Shown: positions 24,100-33,317, counted from the first letter of the stretch. The stretch: DNA of 64,000 bases from Streptomyces europaeiscabiei (GCF_036346855.1 NZ_CP107841.1:2360001-2424000), one strand, 5' to 3'. The notes: generated by a model not told the origin, from the sequence alone. Numbers and translations are program-made.

Positions 24100-25623
24100 G
24101 TGCCCCATGAAATCGATCAGTCGTTCCTGGCACTCCCCCTACGTGCCCTGGCCGACGCCGCGCTGGCCCGCGCCCGGGCCCTCGGCGCCGACCACGCGGA
24201 CTTCCGGTTCGAGCGGGTGCGCAGTGCCTCCTGGCGGCTGCGGGACGCGAAGCCGGCCGGGTCGTCGGACACGACGGACCTCGGGTACGCGGTGCGGGTG
24301 GTGCACGGCGGGACCTGGGGGTTCGCGTCCGGGGTGGACATGACGATGGACGCCGCAGCGAAGGTCGCCTCGCAGGCCGTGGCGATGGCCAAGCTGTCCG
24401 CGCAGGTCATCAAGGCCGCCGGGTCCGACGAGCGGGTCGAGCTGGCGGACGAGCCGGTGCACGCGGAGAAGACCTGGATCTCCGCGTACGGGATCGATCC
24501 CTTCAGCGTCCCCGACGAGGAGAAGTCGGCGCTGCTCACGGAGTGGAGCACGCGGCTGCTGGCGGCCGACGGGATCAACCATGTGGACGCCTCGCTGCTC
24601 ACCGTGCACGAGAACAAGTTCTACGCGGACACCGCCGGGACCGTGACCACCCAGCAGCGCGTACGGCTGCACCCTTCGCTGACCGCCGTTTCGGTCGACG
24701 AGTCCAGCGGCGAGTTCGACTCGATGCGGACGCTGGCGCCGCCGGTCGGGCGCGGCTGGGAGTATCTGACGGGCACCGGCTGGGACTGGGACGACGAACT
24801 GGCGCGGATCCCGGAGCTGCTCGCTGAGAAGATGCGCGCGCCGAGCGTCGAGGCGGGTGTCTACGACCTGGTCGTCGACCCGTCCAACCTGTGGCTGACC
24901 ATCCACGAGTCCATCGGCCACGCCACCGAGCTGGACCGCGCGCTCGGCTACGAGGCCGCCTACGCCGGGACCTCCTTCGCCACCTTCGACAAGCTCGGCA
25001 AGCTGCGTTACGGCTCCGAGCTGATGAACGTCACCGGTGACCGCACCGCCGAGCACGGCCTGGCGACCATCGGGTACGACGACGAGGGCGTGGCGGGGCA
25101 GAGCTGGGACCTCGTCAGGGACGGCACTCTGGTCGGCTACCAGCTCGACCGCCGTATCGCGAAGCTGACCGAGTTGGGCCGCTCCAACGGCTGCGCGTAC
25201 GCCGACTCCCCCGGGCATGTGCCGGTGCAGCGCATGGCCAACGTGTCGCTGCGGCCGGATCCTGCCGGGATGTCCACCGAGGATCTGATCGGCGGGGTGG
25301 AGCGGGGGGTCTATGTCGTCGGGGACCGGTCGTGGTCCATCGACATGCAGCGGTACAACTTCCAGTTCACCGGTCAGCGGTTCTTCAGGATCGAGAACGG
25401 GCGGATCACCGGGCAGCTGCGGGACGTCGCCTACCAGGCGACGACGACGGACTTCTGGGGTTCCATGGCGGCCGTGGGCGGGCCGCAGACATACGTCCTG
25501 GGCGGTGCCTTCAACTGTGGGAAGGCCCAGCCGGGCCAGGTCGCCGCGGTGTCGCACGGCTGCCCTTCGGCCCTCTTCAAGGGCGTCAACATTCTGAACA
25601 CGACGCAGGAGGCGGGTCGATGA
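24100..25623 (+). CDS. tldD: TldD metallopeptidase subunit
   Basis: 507 residues from GTG 24100 (GAAGGGA upstream). The metal-binding motif HESIGHATELDR (HExxxH) lies near residue 269, and ADSPGHVPVQRM and GAFNCGKAQPGQVAAVSHGCP close the catalytic domain. TldD with TldE forms a heterodimeric zinc protease that degrades unfolded peptides and, in some species, trims modified peptide antibiotics or CcdA. The TGA stop overlaps the first ATG of a duplicated start region, and tldE follows at 25792. Confidence 0.93.
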   Translation: MPHEIDQSFLALPLRALADAALARARALGADHADFRFERVRSASWRLRDAKPAGSSDTTDLGYAVRVVHGGTWGFASGVDMTMDAAAKVASQAVAMAKLSAQVIKAAGSDERVELADEPVHAEKTWISAYGIDPFSVPDEEKSALLTEWSTRLLAADGINHVDASLLTVHENKFYADTAGTVTTQQRVRLHPSLTAVSVDESSGEFDSMRTLAPPVGRGWEYLTGTGWDWDDELARIPELLAEKMRAPSVEAGVYDLVVDPSNLWLTIHESIGHATELDRALGYEAAYAGTSFATFDKLGKLRYGSELMNVTGDRTAEHGLATIGYDDEGVAGQSWDLVRDGTLVGYQLDRRIAKLTELGRSNGCAYADSPGHVPVQRMANVSLRPDPAGMSTEDLIGGVERGVYVVGDRSWSIDMQRYNFQFTGQRFFRIENGRITGQLRDVAYQATTTDFWGSMAAVGGPQTYVLGGAFNCGKAQPGQVAAVSHGCPSALFKGVNILNTTQEAGR

Positions 25624-25709
25624 GCGCTCACCACGGAATCTGCTGGGGGTCCGGGGGTCATCTCCCGGGCGAGCACAGCCTGAACACGACGCAGGAGGCC
25701 GGTCGATGA
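25620..25709 (+). CDS. Mini-ORF 1 in the tldD-tldE junction
   Basis: 29 residues, starting MSAHHGICWGSGGHLPGEHS and ending LNTTQEAGR. Its ATG overlaps the tldD stop (ATGA) and its stop overlaps the next mini-ORF start. It has GCAGGAGGC upstream. Its C-terminus is copied from TldD. It is likely a by-product of the duplication, but should be translated if ribosomes are coupled. Confidence 0.4.
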   Translation: MSAHHGICWGSGGHLPGEHSLNTTQEAGR

Positions 25710-25795
25710 GCGCTCACCACGGAATCCGCAGGGGGTCCGAGGGTCATCTCCCGGGCGAGCACAGCCTGAACACGACGCAGGAGGCAGGTCGATGA
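25706..25795 (+). CDS. Mini-ORF 2 in the tldD-tldE junction
   Basis: 29 residues, MSAHHGIRRGSEGHLPGEHS then LNTTQEAGR; it differs from mini-ORF 1 at three residues. Its ATG overlaps the previous stop and its TGA overlaps the ATG of tldE (25792). It may relay ribosomes from tldD to tldE. Confidence 0.4.
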   Translation: MSAHHGIRRGSEGHLPGEHSLNTTQEAGR

Positions 25796-27210
25796 GCGGG
25801 CGGAACAACAGCGCGCGGAACAACAAGGCGCACAAGCCGCACGAGATCGTCGAGCGGGCTCTTGAGCTGTCCCGGGCCGACGGCTGTGTGGTGATCGCCG
25901 ACGAGTACTCGACGGCGAACCTGCGCTGGGCGGGCAACGCGCTGACCACGAACGGGGTCACCCGGGGCCGGTCGGTGACGGTCGTCGCCACCGTCGACGG
26001 CAAGGAGGGCACCGCCTCCGGGGTGGTGTCGCGGTCCGCCGTCACCGCCGAGGAGCTGGAGCCGCTGGTGCGGGCCGCCGAGGCCGCCGCGCGTGGCGCC
26101 GGACCCGCCGAGGACGCCCAGCCGCTGGTCACAGGTGTGGAGCACTCCCCGGACTTCACGGACGCGCCCGCCGAGACCTCCTCCGCAGTGTTCGCGGACT
26201 TCGCGCCGGCGCTCGGGGAGTCGTTCGCACGCGCGCGTGCGGGCGGCCGGGAACTGTACGGCTTCGCCAACCACGAACTGGTGTCGAGCTACCTCGGTAC
26301 GTCCACGGGGCTGCGGCTCCGGCACGACCAGCCGAACGGCACGCTGGAGCTGAACGCCAAGTCCCCGGACCGCAAGCGCTCCGCCTGGGCGGGGCGCTCC
26401 ACGCGGGACTTCAAGGACGTCGACCCGGCGGCCCTGGACGCGGAGCTGGCCGTACGGCTGGGCTGGGCCGAGCGGCGGGTGCCGCTGCCCGCCGGCCGGT
26501 ACGAGACGCTGCTGCCGCCGACGGCGGTGGCGGATCTGCTGATCTACCAGATGTGGTCGGCGTCGGCGCGGGACGCGGCCGAGGGCCGGACGGTGTTCAG
26601 CAAGCCCGGCGGCGGTACCCGGATCGGCGAGCGGCTGACCGAGCTGCCACTGACCCTGCGCAGCGACCCGAACGAGCCGGGCCTGGAGTCCGCTCCGTTC
26701 GTGCTGGCCCACTCCTCCGGCGGCGACAGCTCGGTGTTCGACAACGGCCTGCCGCTGAAGGAGACGGAGTGGATCAGCCGGGGCGAGGTCGCGCACCTGC
26801 CGACCACCCGGCACAGCGCGGGGCTGACCGGGCTGCCGGTGGTGCCGACGATCAGCAACCTGATCCTGGACGGCGGTGAGGACCGCTCCCTGGAGGAGAT
26901 GGTCGCGAACACCCGGCGCGGGCTGTTGCTGACCTGCCTGTGGTACATCCGCGAGGTCGACCCGGCGACGCTGCTGCTGACCGGGCTGACCCGGGACGGC
27001 GTCTACCTCGTGGAGGACGGCGAGGTCACGGGCGAGGTCAACAACTTCCGGTTCAACGAGTCCCCGGTGGACCTGCTCGGCCGGGCCACGGAGGCCGGGC
27101 GCACGGAGAAGACGCTGCCGCGCGAGTGGAGCGACTACTTCACCAGGGCCGCGATGCCCGCGCTGCGGGTGCCGGATTTCAATATGAGTTCTGTCAGCCA
27201 GGGCGTATAA
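25792..27210 (+). CDS. tldE: TldE/PmbA protease subunit
   Basis: 472 residues from ATG 25792. It is the TldE partner with no HExxxH, as expected; recognisable blocks are [12 protein letters not shown] near residue 45, [37 protein letters not shown] and [13 protein letters not shown] near the C-terminus. The asymmetric TldD-TldE dimer degrades extended peptides. The gene is translationally linked to tldD through two mini-ORFs. tyrS follows after 74 nt that contain a short repeat array. Confidence 0.92.
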   Translation: MSGRNNSARNNKAHKPHEIVERALELSRADGCVVIADEYSTANLRWAGNALTTNGVTRGRSVTVVATVDGKEGTASGVVSRSAVTAEELEPLVRAAEAAARGAGPAEDAQPLVTGVEHSPDFTDAPAETSSAVFADFAPALGESFARARAGGRELYGFANHELVSSYLGTSTGLRLRHDQPNGTLELNAKSPDRKRSAWAGRSTRDFKDVDPAALDAELAVRLGWAERRVPLPAGRYETLLPPTAVADLLIYQMWSASARDAAEGRTVFSKPGGGTRIGERLTELPLTLRSDPNEPGLESAPFVLAHSSGGDSSVFDNGLPLKETEWISRGEVAHLPTTRHSAGLTGLPVVPTISNLILDGGEDRSLEEMVANTRRGLLLTCLWYIREVDPATLLLTGLTRDGVYLVEDGEVTGEVNNFRFNESPVDLLGRATEAGRTEKTLPREWSDYFTRAAMPALRVPDFNMSSVSQGV

Positions 27211-27260
27211 CCTCGTACCTGATTACGAGGTACCTGGTTCACGAGGTACCTGGTTACGAG
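27211..27260 (+). repeat. Short direct repeats before tyrS
   Basis: ACGAGGTACCTGGTTC (27225-27240) and ACGAGGTACCTGGTT (27241-27255) are adjacent copies; a partial inverted copy at 27211-27217 (CCTCGTA) can pair with TACGAGG at 27224-27230. The array sits between the tldE stop and the tyrS ribosome site and could fold in the mRNA. Confidence 0.75.
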
Positions 27261-27284
27261 CTCGATCAAGGAGACACGAGAACC

Positions 27285-28553
27285 GTGACGGACATCGTCG
27301 ACGAGCTGAAGTGGCGGGGACTGTTCTCCCTGTCCACCGACGAGGACGCTTTGCGCAAGGCGCTCGCGGACGGTCCCGTCACGTTCTATTGCGGTTTCGA
27401 CCCGACCGCGCCGTCGCTGCACGTCGGACACCTGGTGCAGGTGCTCACCGTGCGCCGCCTCCAGCAGGCCGGGCACCGGCCGCTGGCGCTGGTCGGCGGC
27501 GCGACGGGCCTGATCGGCGACCCCCGCCCGACGGCGGAGCGCACGCTGAACGACCCGGAGACGGTCGCGGGCTGGGTCGGCAGGCTGCGCGCCCAGATCG
27601 AGCCGTTCCTGTCCTTCGAGGGTGAGAACGCGGCCGTCATGGTCAACAACCTCGACTGGACCGAGGGCCTGTCCGCCATCGAGTTCCTGCGGGACATCGG
27701 CAAGCACTTCCGCGTCAACAAGATGCTGACGAAGGACTCCGTCGCCCGTCGGCTGGAGTCCGACCAGGGCATCAGCTACACCGAGTTCAGCTACCAGATC
27801 CTCCAGGGCATGGACTTCCTCCAGCTCTACCGCAGGTACGGCTGCACCCTCCAGCAGGGCGGCAGCGACCAGTGGGGCAACCTCACGGCCGGCCTGGACC
27901 TGATCCACCGGATGGAGCCCGGCGTGCAGGCGCACGCTCTGGCCACGCCGCTGATGACCAAGGCGGACGGCACGAAGTTCGGCAAGACCGAGGGCGGCGC
28001 CGTCTGGCTCGACCCGGAGATGACGACGCCGTACGCGTTCTACCAGTTCTGGCTGAACGTGGACGACCGCGACATCACCCGGTACATGCGGATCCTGTCC
28101 TTCAGGTCCCGTACGGAGCTGGAGGAGTTGGAGCAGCAGACGCAGGAGCGGCCGCAGGCACGTGCCGCGCAGCGCGCGCTGGCCGAGGAGCTGACGACGC
28201 TGGTGCACGGGGCCGAGCAGACCGCCGCCGTGATCGCCGCGTCCCGCGCGCTGTTCGGACAGGGCGACCTGGCCGAGCTGGACGAGAAGACGCTGGCCTC
28301 GGCGCTGTCCGAGCTGCCGCACGCGAAGGTCGCCGAGCTGGCGACGGTCGTGGATCTCCTCGCGGAGGTCGGGCTGGTGCCGAGCAAGTCCGCGGGGCGG
28401 CGGACCGTGAAGGAGGGCGGGGCCTACGTGAACAACGTCAAGGTCACCGCCGAGGACGCGGTTCCCTCCCGGGAAGAGCTGATTCACGGGCGGTGGCTGG
28501 TGCTGCGGCGCGGGAAGAAGAACCTGGCCGCCGTCGAGGTGACCGGGGCCTAG
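27285..28553 (+). CDS. tyrS: Tyrosyl-tRNA synthetase
   Basis: 422 residues from GTG 27285 with AAGGAG upstream. Class I motifs are PSLHVGHLV (HIGH equivalent, about residue 45) and KFGKTEGG (KMSKS equivalent, about 228). [14 protein letters not shown] lies between them, and a C-terminal S4 RNA-binding domain runs from about 355 to the end ([16 protein letters not shown]). It charges tRNA-Tyr. I see no T-box leader; only the 50-bp repeat array and a ribosome site lie upstream, and the gene may be read through from tldE. Confidence 0.97.
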   Translation: MTDIVDELKWRGLFSLSTDEDALRKALADGPVTFYCGFDPTAPSLHVGHLVQVLTVRRLQQAGHRPLALVGGATGLIGDPRPTAERTLNDPETVAGWVGRLRAQIEPFLSFEGENAAVMVNNLDWTEGLSAIEFLRDIGKHFRVNKMLTKDSVARRLESDQGISYTEFSYQILQGMDFLQLYRRYGCTLQQGGSDQWGNLTAGLDLIHRMEPGVQAHALATPLMTKADGTKFGKTEGGAVWLDPEMTTPYAFYQFWLNVDDRDITRYMRILSFRSRTELEELEQQTQERPQARAAQRALAEELTTLVHGAEQTAAVIAASRALFGQGDLAELDEKTLASALSELPHAKVAELATVVDLLAEVGLVPSKSAGRRTVKEGGAYVNNVKVTAEDAVPSREELIHGRWLVLRRGKKNLAAVEVTGA

Positions 28554-28604
28554 GTGCCGTAGGGGCGTGGGGGATCTGACGGTTGCCGCTTCGTGGTGGC
28601 ATGT

Positions 28605-28626
28605 CGCGCAGTTCCCCGCGCCCTTG
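28605..28626 (+). repeat. Dispersed intergenic repeat, family 1
   Basis: CGCGCAGTTCCCCGCGCCCTTG, matching the core at 1628-1650 with one change. It lies between convergent tyrS and the GlsB-type gene. Confidence 0.65.
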
Positions 28627-28633
28627 TCGGGGC

Positions 28634-28912
28634 TCAGGTTCGTTGTTTGTTCTTGCCCAGGGTCGCCATGTAGGCCATGTCGCCCAGAGCCACGATGACG
28701 ATCGCGGCGATCAGCTGGAAGGCGTGGCGGGTCCAGTCGATGCCGGAGGTCTCCTCGACCCCGAAACCACGAGCGATCGCGTTGCCGACGACGGCGCCCA
28801 GCATGCCGAAGATCGTCGTCAGCCAGAGCGGGCTGTGCTGCTTGCCCGGAATGATCGCCTTGGCCAGCAGGCCGAGCACGAATCCCACGATGATCGCCCA
28901 CAACCAGCCCAT
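28634..28912 (-). CDS. GlsB/YeaQ/YmgE-family membrane protein
   Basis: 92 residues from ATG 28912 with CGAGGAGGC upstream. Family pattern MGWLWAIIVGFVLGLLAKAI, then the loop PGKQHSPLWLTTIFGMLGAVVGN, and a third hydrophobic stretch (FQLIAAIVIVALGDMAYMA). Members are small transglycosylase-associated or general stress membrane proteins of unclear function. It is convergent with tyrS. The C-terminal extension after residue 60 is longer than in the enteric proteins. Confidence 0.85.
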   Translation of the reverse strand: MGWLWAIIVGFVLGLLAKAIIPGKQHSPLWLTTIFGMLGAVVGNAIARGFGVEETSGIDWTRHAFQLIAAIVIVALGDMAYMATLGKNKQRT

Positions 28913-29159
28913 GGCTGCCTCCTCGTACGGCTCGACGTGAGCATTACGCCCAGTGTCGGCCCGCCTGCGATACGCCGCATGTCGGGCACGGCCGTACGCG
29001 CTACGGCGGATCGCCTCCGCTCCCCGTGGGAGGTGACCCGGTCTCGTAGGCGGCGCAGACGCGGCGTAACGTGGAGCTGGTTCGGACCGCGTTCCATGAA
29101 GCGGGCGCGGGCGGGGCACGGGCCGTGGAGCGTCCGATACAGGCGGGTGGTGGAACGTG

Positions 29160-29582
29160 ATGCGGAAGCAGAGCAACGCCGAGGTCTTCCGGATCACAGG
29201 CGCCCGGCAGGGCCTCGCCGACGACGTTCGCGGGCGGCAGCGTCGCTACATCATCGCAATGTCCGTCCGCACCCTCGCGGTGATCGCCGCCGCGGTTCTC
29301 TGGAACGTCGAACGGCACGTCGCGGTTGTCGCACTGGTGCTCGGCGCGGTGCTGCCGTACATCTCCGTGGTGATCGCCAACGCGGGCCGTGAGAACGCGC
29401 CCTCGCTGCCGTCCACGTTCGTCCACGCCCCCACCCGTCCGATGATCACGCCGCCCCGGCGGACGGACGCCTCTTCCTCGGCCGAATTCGGGGCCGAGGG
29501 ACGCTCCGCGGAATCCGTCCCGGAGGACGTCGCGCCCGGTCCCGCGGGCGGTCGGCGCAGTGAACCGCGGGAGCGGGCCTGA
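29160..29582 (+). CDS. DUF3099-type membrane protein
   Basis: 140 residues. An N-terminal cytosolic part (NAEVFRITGARQGLADDVRGRQRRYI) is followed by two membrane helices (about 33-52 and 57-73), then a long polar Pro/Ser/Glu-rich tail. This arrangement matches actinobacterial DUF3099 proteins of unknown function. The start may be ATG 29160 or the adjacent GTG 29157. It is monocistronic, with a hairpin 146 nt downstream. Confidence 0.75.
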   Translation: MRKQSNAEVFRITGARQGLADDVRGRQRRYIIAMSVRTLAVIAAAVLWNVERHVAVVALVLGAVLPYISVVIANAGRENAPSLPSTFVHAPTRPMITPPRRTDASSSAEFGAEGRSAESVPEDVAPGPAGGRRSEPRERA

Positions 29583-29727
29583 GCACCGGGAATCCGGACG
29601 AAGCGGAATGCAATCACCCGCCAAGCTCAAGAAATGCTCAGATCAATCATGAAGTTCCTGTGCCGGGCAGAGGCCTACCCGTGACATACTTCGTACGCGC
29701 TCCGCATCCCCCGTCGGAGCGACAGAC

Positions 29728-29771
29728 CGACGCCGGGCAGCTCCCCCCGTGGCTGCTCGGCGTCGCCTTTT
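29728..29771 (+). terminator. Terminator hairpin, possibly ending a small RNA
   Basis: 14-bp stem CGACGCCGGGCAGC / GCTGCTCGGCGTCG (one G-T pair), a 10-nt loop and a CCTTTT tail. It ends the DUF3099 transcript or an independent short RNA begun near 29690-29700, where TGACATACT resembles a -10 region. The next gene has its own promoter after it. Confidence 0.65.
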
Positions 29772-29778
29772 CTGCGGC

Positions 29779-29784
29779 TAGGGT
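29779..29784 (+). promoter_or_regulatory. -10 hexamer of a leaderless promoter
   Basis: TAGGGT, 6 nt before the GTG at 29791, no ribosome site between. It follows directly after the hairpin at 29728-29771. Confidence 0.6.
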
Positions 29785-29790
29785 CGACGT

Positions 29791-30030
29791 GTGAACATCC
29801 TCAACGTCCCCGGCTCCGATCCGTCCTCCCCCGTCTGTTCGGCCAAGGGCTGTCGTGCCGACGCGGTCTGGGTGCTCGCCTGGAACAACCCGAAGCTGCA
29901 TACGCCGGAGCGCCGCAAGACATGGCTCGCGTGCGACGAGCATCGGGAGCACCTGTCGCAGTTCCTGGGGGTGCGGGGGTTCCTGAAGGATGTCGTCGAG
30001 CTGTCGGAGTGGGAAGCGCCCAAGGGGTAA
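29791..30030 (+). CDS. Small conserved cysteine/histidine protein
   Basis: 79 residues from GTG 29791. Four potential metal ligands form a zinc-ribbon-like pattern: PVCSAKGC near residue 20, then WLACDEHREH near 50. No signal or membrane segment. It is found widely in actinomycetes under hypothetical names, and I know no function. Probably leaderless. It ends 82 nt before the convergent moaA stop. Confidence 0.75.
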   Translation: MNILNVPGSDPSSPVCSAKGCRADAVWVLAWNNPKLHTPERRKTWLACDEHREHLSQFLGVRGFLKDVVELSEWEAPKG

Positions 30031-30112
30031 AGGGCTCGGGGAGTCCTGCGAATGCGGCTCCGTCGTGATTCCTCACGCGGAGTCACCCGCGCCCTTTCAC
30101 GGCGCGCCGGTC

Positions 30113-31102
30113 TCAGCCTCCGATGGCGGACATGGGGCGGTCCGGCTGCACGAACGACGGATCGTCCAGGCCTGCTCCCGCCTTCTTGCCCCACATCGCC
30201 AGGCGCCAGATGCGGGCTATCTCCTCGTCCGGGGCGCCGGAGCGCAACGCGGCCCTGAGGTCGGTCTCCTCGCGGGCGAAGAGGCAGGTGCGGACCTGGC
30301 CGTCGGCGGTGAGGCGGGTGCGGTCGCAGGCCGAGCAGAAGGGGCGGGTGACCGAGGCGATGACGCCGACGCGGTGGGGGCCGCCGTCGACCAGCCAGCG
30401 TTCCGCCGGGGCCGAGCCGCGTATCTCCGAGCCCTCGGGGGTGAGGTCGAAGCGGGTGCGGAGGGACGTCAGGATGTCGCCGGCCGTCACCATGCCGTCG
30501 CGCTTCCAGCCGTGCTGGGCGTCCAGGGGCATCTGCTCGATGAAACGCAGCTCGTAGTCGTGCTCGACGGCCCAGGCGAGGAGGTCGGGGGCCTCGTTGT
30601 CGTTCAGGCCCGGCATCAGGACCGAGTTGACCTTGACCGGGGTCAGGCCCGCGTCGCGGGCGGCGGCCAGGCCTTCGAGGACGTCCTTGTGGCGGTCCCG
30701 GCGGGTGAGGGTCTTGAAGACGTCCGGGCGGATGGTGTCCAGGGAGACGTTCACCCGGTCCAGGCCGGCCGCCTTCAGGGCCGTCGCCGTGCGCTTGAGG
30801 CCGATGCCGTTGGTGGTGAGGGACATCTGGGGGCGGGGGGCGAGGGCCGCCACGCGCTCCACTATGCCGACCAGACCGGGGCGCAGCAGCGGTTCGCCGC
30901 CGGTGAAGCGGACCTCCGTGACGCCCAGGACACGGACGGCTATGTCGATGAGGCGGACGATCTCGTCGTCGTCAAGCAGGTCGGGCTTCGCCAGCCACTG
31001 CAGACCCTCCTCGGGCATGCAGTACGTACAGCGCAGGTTGCACCGGTCGGTCAGCGAGACTCTCAGGTCGGTGGCCACCCGGCCGTAGGTGTCGATGAGC
31101 AC
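30113..31102 (-). CDS. moaA: GTP 3',8-cyclase (molybdenum cofactor)
   Basis: 329 residues. The radical-SAM cluster CNLRCTYCM begins near residue 22, LTGGEPLLRPG follows, and a second 4Fe-4S cluster is formed by CSACDRTRLTADGQVRTC in the C-terminal third. The protein ends in the essential Gly-Gly (MSAIGG). It converts GTP to 3',8-cyclo-GTP, the first step of molybdenum cofactor synthesis. No other moa gene is adjacent. Start ATG 31102. Confidence 0.95.
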   Translation of the reverse strand: MLIDTYGRVATDLRVSLTDRCNLRCTYCMPEEGLQWLAKPDLLDDDEIVRLIDIAVRVLGVTEVRFTGGEPLLRPGLVGIVERVAALAPRPQMSLTTNGIGLKRTATALKAAGLDRVNVSLDTIRPDVFKTLTRRDRHKDVLEGLAAARDAGLTPVKVNSVLMPGLNDNEAPDLLAWAVEHDYELRFIEQMPLDAQHGWKRDGMVTAGDILTSLRTRFDLTPEGSEIRGSAPAERWLVDGGPHRVGVIASVTRPFCSACDRTRLTADGQVRTCLFAREETDLRAALRSGAPDEEIARIWRLAMWGKKAGAGLDDPSFVQPDRPMSAIGG

Positions 31103-31251
31103 GTGGGCCCCCTCCCTCGTAGCGGATCACAAATTTTCCGACACCTGCGAGCCTACGTGACGCCACTGACAACATCACCGGCCGAATCACACGAGACGCG
31201 ACGCGGGGCCGCCGTAGGGATCTACGACGGCCCCGGGCGAAGCGAGCCGGA

Positions 31252-32877
31252 TCAGTGGGCGCCGGTGCCCGTGAGGGACCGGACCTCCAGCTCGGCGTAC
31301 TTGGCGGCGTCGGGCTCCTCCTTGGACAGGACGGTGCCCAGCCAGCCCATCAGGAAGCCGAACGGGATGGAGATGATGCCCGGGTTCTTCAGCGGGAACC
31401 ATGCGAAGTCGACGCTCGGGAACATCGCCTTCGGGTCACCGGAGACGACGGGCGAGAACAGCACCAGGCCGACGGCGACGATCAGACCACCGTAGATCGA
31501 CCACAGTGCGCCCTGGGTGGTGAACTTCTTCCAGAAGAGGCTGTAGAGGATGGTCGGCAGGTTGGCGGAGGCCGCGACCGCGAAGGCGAGGGCGACCAGG
31601 CCGGCCACGTTCAGGTCGCGGGCGAGGCTGCCGAGGCCGATGGAGACGATGCCGATGAAGACGGTCGCCCAGCGGGCCGCGCGGACCTCTTCGGCGCCGG
31701 AGGCCTTCCCCTTGCGGATGACGTTGGCGTAGATGTCGTGCGCGAAGGAGGACGACGAGGCGAGGGTGAGGCCCGCGACCACGGCGAGGATCGTCGCGAA
31801 GGCCACCGCCGAGATGGTGGCCAGCAGGATCGCGCCCCAGGCGGAGTCGACGCCTCCCAGGTGCAGCGCGAGCAGCGGGGCCGCCGTGTTGCCCGACGGG
31901 TTGGAGGCGATGATCTCGTCCTGGGAGATCAGCGCGGCGGCGCCGAAGCCGAGGGCGATGGTCATGAGGTAGAAGCCGCCGATGATGCCGATCGCCCAGT
32001 TCACGGACTTCCGGGCGGCCTTGGCGTTGGGCACCGTGTAGAAGCGGATCAGGATGTGCGGCAGGCCGGCGGTGCCGAGGACCAGGGCGATGCCGAGGGA
32101 GATGAAGTCCAGCTTGGAGGTGCCGGTCAAGCCGTACTGGAGGCCGGGCTCCAGGAAGGCGGCGCCCTTGCCGCTGTTCTCGGCAGCGGTGCCGAGCAGA
32201 TCGGAGATGTTGAAGTTGAACTTCAGCAGCACCAGGAACGTAATGAGGAGCGTGCCGCTGATGAGCAGGACGGCCTTCACCATCTGGACCCAGGTGGTGC
32301 CCTTCATCCCGCCGATGGAGACGTAGACGATCATCAGGATGCCGACCAGGGCGACGATGAGGATCTTGCCCGCGTCGGAGGTGATGCCGAGGAGCAGCGA
32401 GACGAGGACGCCCGCCCCCGCCATCTGGGCCAACAGGTAGAAGATCGACACGACGATCGTGGAGGTGCCGGCGGCGGTGCGGACGGGGCGCTGGCGCATG
32501 CGGTACGCGAGGACGTCGCCCATCGTGTAGCGGCCGGAGTTCCGCAGCGGCTCGGCGACCAGGAGCAGGGCGACCAGCCAGGCGACCAGGAAGCCGATGG
32601 AGTACAGGAAGCCGTCGTAGCCGAACAGGGCGATGGCGCCCGCGATGCCGAGGAACGACGCGGCCGACATGTAGTCGCCGGAGACGGCGAGGCCGTTCTG
32701 GAAGGCGCTGAACTGGCGTCCGCCCGCGTAGAAGTCGGCGGCGTCCTTGGTCTGGCGGCCGGCCCAGACGGTGATGGCGAGGGTCGCCAGGACGAACAGC
32801 CCGAACAGGGTGATGATCAGTGGCCGGTGCTCACTGGCCTCTCCGGCCGCGAGGACTGTCTGCTGTACGGGGCTCAT
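31252..32877 (-). CDS. Sodium/solute symporter, acetate permease (ActP) type
   Basis: 541 residues from ATG 32877, overlapping the DUF485 gene stop by 4 nt. About thirteen membrane helices; SSS-family blocks include AVSGDYMSAASFLGIAGAIAL, VAEPLRNSGRYTMGDVLAYR, and GLTLASSSSFAHDIYANVIRKG. ActP-type proteins import acetate and other short monocarboxylates with Na+ or H+. The upstream coupled DUF485 membrane protein is the usual partner (yjcH-actP arrangement). Confidence 0.92.
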   Translation of the reverse strand: MSPVQQTVLAAGEASEHRPLIITLFGLFVLATLAITVWAGRQTKDAADFYAGGRQFSAFQNGLAVSGDYMSAASFLGIAGAIALFGYDGFLYSIGFLVAWLVALLLVAEPLRNSGRYTMGDVLAYRMRQRPVRTAAGTSTIVVSIFYLLAQMAGAGVLVSLLLGITSDAGKILIVALVGILMIVYVSIGGMKGTTWVQMVKAVLLISGTLLITFLVLLKFNFNISDLLGTAAENSGKGAAFLEPGLQYGLTGTSKLDFISLGIALVLGTAGLPHILIRFYTVPNAKAARKSVNWAIGIIGGFYLMTIALGFGAAALISQDEIIASNPSGNTAAPLLALHLGGVDSAWGAILLATISAVAFATILAVVAGLTLASSSSFAHDIYANVIRKGKASGAEEVRAARWATVFIGIVSIGLGSLARDLNVAGLVALAFAVAASANLPTILYSLFWKKFTTQGALWSIYGGLIVAVGLVLFSPVVSGDPKAMFPSVDFAWFPLKNPGIISIPFGFLMGWLGTVLSKEEPDAAKYAELEVRSLTGTGAH

Positions 32878-33317
32878 GCGCCGCCCTCCATCCGGGACTT
32901 GATCGCCTCGGCCTTGGGGTCGAGCTTCGCGGCGGCGTGCCGCGAGTACCACCAGGCGATGAGGAACGTGGTGACGAACTGGGCGACGCCGAGGACGAAG
33001 GCGACGTTGATGTTGCCGAAGAGCTTGGTGCCCATGAAGTCGCCCGCGTAGTTGGAGAGCAGGACGTACAGCAGGTACCAGGCGATGAAGGCCACGGTCA
33101 GCGGGAAGGCGAACGAGCGGTAGGAGCGGCGCAGTTCGGCGAACTCGGCGCTCTCATGGACCGCGGCGAACTCCTCGGGTGAGGGGAGATGATGCTCTGC
33201 CTTCGCTGGGGGCGGTGCGTCGGTTGCCACGGAGTCTCCTCGCGTCTCCGCCGCCGTCACGACGGCGGACGGTGACTTGTTCGCCGTCGGATCGGGGGAC
33301 GGCTGGGGTACGGACAT
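32874..33317 (-). CDS. DUF485 membrane protein, partner of the symporter
   Basis: 147 residues from ATG 33317. A polar 60-residue N-terminus is followed by the DUF485 core (VHESAEFAELRRSYRSFAFP), two membrane helices (about 80-100 and 115-135) and AWWYSRHAAAKLDPKA. This is the YjcH-type small protein found with ActP symporters. It is first in a two-gene operon, with stop and start overlapping by 4 nt. Confidence 0.88.
   Translation of the reverse strand: MSVPQPSPDPTANKSPSAVVTAAETRGDSVATDAPPPAKAEHHLPSPEEFAAVHESAEFAELRRSYRSFAFPLTVAFIAWYLLYVLLSNYAGDFMGTKLFGNINVAFVLGVAQFVTTFLIAWWYSRHAAAKLDPKAEAIKSRMEGGA

Larger units (their letters stand above)
25594..25797 (+). repeat. 86-bp tandem repeat spanning the tldD end and tldE start
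   Basis: Copy 1 is 25594-25679, copy 2 is 25680-25765 (about 4 mismatches) and a partial third copy is 25766-25797. Each copy carries the coding end of tldD (LNTTQEAGR), its stop, a GGAGG ribosome site and an ATG. The period of 86 plus the 4-nt ATGA overlaps makes each inserted unit a 29-codon ORF coupled to the next. Confidence 0.95.

Noticed and set aside
27211..27284. T-box leader for tyrS
   Set aside because: Only 74 nt lie upstream, with no specifier loop or T-box sequence.
31255..33051. Open frame of 598 codons on the plus strand opposite the acetate symporter
   Set aside because: Composition is that of an antisense frame (Gly/Asp/Glu/Arg-rich, no hydrophobic core); the minus strand encodes a clear SSS carrier.
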